From JOPF133 sp052144935 (GTDB taxonomy: Bacteria; Acidobacteriota; Terriglobia; Bryobacterales; Bryobacteraceae), in assembly GCA_052144935.1 (NCBI GenBank), contig JBKQPR010000069.1:1-42484 (forward strand): DNA of 42,484 bases, in the 5' to 3' direction. Every line of letters starts with the position of its first letter. The first letter of the stretch is position 1. The translations under genes were made by a program, and so were the position numbers. Of the stretch, positions 40,821-42,484 are shown in pieces. The notes under the pieces are model-generated. The model had not been told where the DNA came from. It saw only the letters and a program-made list of their open reading frames with translations, and ran no database searches.

Positions 40821-40880
40821 AGTATATGCCGCAAACGTCAGGGGTGCATCAGGGGTGTGTCAGGGTTCTGTCAGGGCGTG
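40821..40880 (-). promoter_or_regulatory. two-component promoter with four 11-bp direct repeats
   Basis: On the minus strand a perfect -10 TATACT (40821-40826) lacks a -35 box. In its place are four direct repeats with an exact 11-base period, seen on the + strand as GTCAGGG/ATCAGGG starting at 40837, 40848, 40859 and 40870. An 11-bp period matches one turn of DNA and the binding mode of PhoB/OmpR-type regulators, whose box replaces the -35. The regulator encoded by this operon is the obvious candidate to bind. Confidence 0.75.
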
Positions 40881-40885
40881 TGAGC

Positions 40886-40955
40886 CTACTCGCAGCGCAG
40901 CGCCGCCAGGGGGTCGATGCGCAGCGCTTTGCGGGCCGGAATCCGGCGGCGTTTA
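40886..40955 (-). pseudogene. 3' tail of a lost ADOP permease gene
   Basis: The minus strand encodes RIPARKALRIDPLAALRCE and a TAG at 40886-40888. This is the conserved end of MacB/FtsX-type permeases; compare ARRAARLDPLEALRCE at 15155-15206. Nothing of the rest of the gene remains; the sequence upstream is the MntA gene on the opposite strand. Confidence 0.8.
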
Positions 40956-40974
40956 ACGATACGATAATAGGTGA

Positions 40975-41271
40975 ATGGGCGCCGGTCAACGCCAACGCAT
41001 CAGAGAACATCGCGACGAAATCTTGCGAGTGGCCGCTCTCCACGGCGCGGGCAATGTTCTGCTGTTCGGCTCGGTGGCTCGCGAGGAGGACACGCCGGAA
41101 AGCGATGTGGACCTCCTGGTCGACGTGACCGGCGATACCACGCCATGGTTTCCGGGTAGCTTGATCGTTGACCTCGAGCAGCTCCTGGGACAGCCTGTAC
41201 AGGTGGTGATTCGACGCTCCTTGATCCCCTTGATCCGTGACGCTGTTCTGCGGGAAGCCGTGCCGTTGTGA
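40975..41271 (+). CDS. mntA: MntA-type nucleotidyltransferase antitoxin
   Basis: This is a 98-residue minimal nucleotidyltransferase. The motif VLLFGSVAREEDTPESDVDL gives GSxxR and the DxD metal pair (SDVDLLVDV), with a later Asp/Glu strand (SLIVDLEQLLGQPVQVVI). MntA proteins silence HepT toxins by adding AMP units to a Tyr in the HEPN active site (established for Shewanella/Aphanizomenon pairs). The GTGA overlap with the hepT gene (41268) shows the usual operon. Since hepT is broken here, this antitoxin may be an orphan. Confidence 0.88.
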   Translation: MGAGQRQRIREHRDEILRVAALHGAGNVLLFGSVAREEDTPESDVDLLVDVTGDTTPWFPGSLIVDLEQLLGQPVQVVIRRSLIPLIRDAVLREAVPL

Positions 41272-41607
41272 AATCCCAGCGCGCTTATGTCGAACGTGTC
41301 ATGTCATTGAGTGTATTCGCAGGATCGCTGACGATTCCGCGCCCGGCCGGGATGCTGTCTTTGCTTCGCGAACGTTACAGGACGCAATTGTTCGCAACCT
41401 TAAGGTACTCTGCGAATCGACGCAGCGGATCGCCGGGCAGCACAAACACAGATCGACTGGCCATCGATAGCCGGTATGCGGAACGTCCTGGTGCACGATT
41501 ACTTCGAAGTGGACTTTGAGACGGTGTGGCTCGCCGTTACGCGGGATCTCCCTCCCTTGAGAAAGGCGATGCGCGCCATTCTGGCTGAGTTGGACGAGAC
41601 CGGTTAG
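41268..41607 (+). pseudogene. hepT: HepT-type HEPN toxin with two frameshifts
   Basis: Three frames together give a full HepT. Frame one starts at the GTG 41268 with KSQRAYVERV. Frame two gives VIECIRRIADDSAPGRDAVF and ASRTLQDAIVRNLKVLCEST. Frame three gives TQIDWPSIAGMRNVLVHDYF, EVDFETVWLAVTRDLPPLRK and a stop at 41605-41607. RNVLVHDY is the catalytic RX4HXY motif with the Tyr that MntA modifies. The first break is a 5-bp tandem duplication, TGTCA TGTCA (41297-41306); deleting one copy restores YVERVIECIRRI. The second break, near 41440-41450, is repaired by one extra A in CACAAACAC. In its present state no single frame carries the catalytic motif after a normal start. Confidence 0.85.
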
Positions 41608-41658
41608 CCCGGCCAGCCCTCGTCCTGCTCCTTCCGGATAAGGAGAGAGGCTCTGACG

Positions 41659-42297
41659 TTGGAGGATGATAGTGGTTGCGGCAGTTCCTCAGCCGATCGC
41701 CGGCGCTTCGCCGTCATGATTGAACCAGGGATCAGAGACAAGGTTGTTCTGATCACCGGCGCCAATAATCCCTATGGCATCGGCGCCGGAATTGCGCGCG
41801 CGTTCGCCTCGCAAGGATGCAGAGTGTTTCTGCACTACTTCCGGCAAGCTGGACCCGATGCGCTCTTGAATACCGTGGAAGCCGGGCCGCCAGGAGTGAC
41901 TTTCTACAACTCCCAACAAGCCAAGCCCGCCGACGGAGTGCTCGGCGAAATTCGCAAACTGGGCGCCGAGGCCCACTCGTGGGAGGCGTATCTTGCCGAT
42001 GCGAGCCTGATCCCGTTGCTGTTCGACCAGGCGGAGCGCTTGCTGGGGCCAGTCGAAATCGTGGTCAACAACTCGGTCGGCGCGGCCACGGCGCGGACCC
42101 GCGCCCGGTGGGAAGGAATGGAGTTGGTGATCGAGTCCTGGATGAAAACATCTGGCCGCGAGGTTCATTTCAAAGACCACTGGTCGCTGTCCGGCGATGG
42201 CCGGACCCTCACCATGGCGCACCGCGATGACGATCTGGCGGGGCAGATATCGGTACTGGAAAAAAGCTCCCAGGCGGACACGACGGGCTTGGACTAA
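41659..42297 (+). CDS. chimeric SDR fragment fused to an unrelated C-terminus
   Basis: The frame codes 212 residues from TTG at 41659, or 193 from ATG at 41716. Residues after the ATG form the start of a short-chain dehydrogenase: KVVLITGANNPYGIGAGIAR (dinucleotide-binding Gly motif), then LLGPVEIVVNNSVGA (NNxxG-type strand). The catalytic Ser and YxxxK are missing: after about residue 145 the sequence switches to RWEGMELVIESWMKTSGREV, HFKDHWSLSGDGRTLTMAHR and DDDLAGQISVLEKSS, a beta-rich ending like that of small secreted acidobacterial proteins (WxLSxDGxTLT pattern). It looks like an in-frame join of two gene pieces by deletion. Enzyme activity is not expected. AAGGAGAG lies about 15 bases before the TTG; the ATG has no such site. 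Confidence 0.6.
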   Translation: MEDDSGCGSSSADRRRFAVMIEPGIRDKVVLITGANNPYGIGAGIARAFASQGCRVFLHYFRQAGPDALLNTVEAGPPGVTFYNSQQAKPADGVLGEIRKLGAEAHSWEAYLADASLIPLLFDQAERLLGPVEIVVNNSVGAATARTRARWEGMELVIESWMKTSGREVHFKDHWSLSGDGRTLTMAHRDDDLAGQISVLEKSSQADTTGLD

Positions 42298-42484
42298 CGC
42301 TGTGGCCGGAGCTACCGGGGCCGTCGGGGAGTTTTCCGGGCGTGGAGCAGCCGCGCACCGGTCATTTACTGGCCAATCGTGACCTACTTTTTTCCCGCCG
42401 GTTTCCTGCTACCGGCGCCAGGTGCTGCGTCAGTATGAGCCACCCTTCGGCCAATAGCAAGGCGGCTCGGCCACCTCTGAAGCC
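42298..42484. other. right end of window
   Basis: No gene or clear signal is seen in the last 187 bases. The short frame crossing 42197-42382 is arginine/serine-rich and antisense-like in composition. Confidence 0.4.

Noticed and set aside
39149..41128. A 659-codon + frame antisense to the histidine kinase
   Set aside because: The kinase motifs are unmistakable on the minus strand; the + frame is His/Gln/Arg/Gly-rich and without structure.

Overview
The window is GC-rich DNA that looks like a chromosome segment of an acidobacterium, most likely of the Solibacter/Bryobacter type. The evidence is gene content: two large MacB/FtsX-type permeases without an adjacent ATPase gene (ADOP type), one of them coupled to a PadR repressor; an Oar-like TonB-dependent receptor with a carboxypeptidase-regulatory N-terminal domain; a TMTC-like membrane protein with TPRs; a TPR/PD40 protein beside a two-component system; and many palindromic intergenic repeats. 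No rRNA, tRNA or CRISPR array was seen.

Left part (1-6780): a decayed fragment, a hypothetical gene translationally coupled to a frameshifted gene carrying a 12-bp tandem repeat, a 3' fragment of a TonB-receptor gene, the TMTC/TPR gene and a broken TIM-barrel gene. At 6780-11086 an intact receptor gene diverges from a GntR-family regulator; between them are a good sigma70 promoter and a palindromic candidate operator. A sialidase-like secreted protein follows (11367-12464). At 12767-18774 two permease genes converge: the first has one frameshift, the second is overlapped by padR. The same short AT-rich operator-like motif lies in front of padR and of the first permease.

Middle (19050-25398): core cell-shape and RNA genes, namely mrdA (PBP2), rodA, and an RNase E/G whose S1 domain is split by an insertion of about 490 residues. 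From 25447 to 28356 the window is accessory: a UPF0175/PIN module and a RelE/HTH module run tail to tail, with the PIN reading frame extended antisense into the neighbouring antitoxin gene, and then a stand-alone gene joins four DnaJ-type CxxCxGxG zinc motifs to a TIR domain. The TIR gene is the best candidate for an undescribed defence protein.

Right part (28527-42484): a membrane dipeptidase-glpK-glpF operon for glycerol, a VOC protein, a BrnT/CopG-like toxin-antitoxin pair with a palindromic promoter, an AhpD-like protein, a VapC remnant, trpB2, a TPR/PD40 protein and an OmpR-type two-component system. The two-component promoter carries four 11-bp direct repeats directly upstream of its -10 box. 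An MntA/HepT module with a twice-frameshifted HepT and a chimeric SDR gene follow. Four toxin-antitoxin modules and one toxin remnant occur here, and three of the four toxin genes show small indels.
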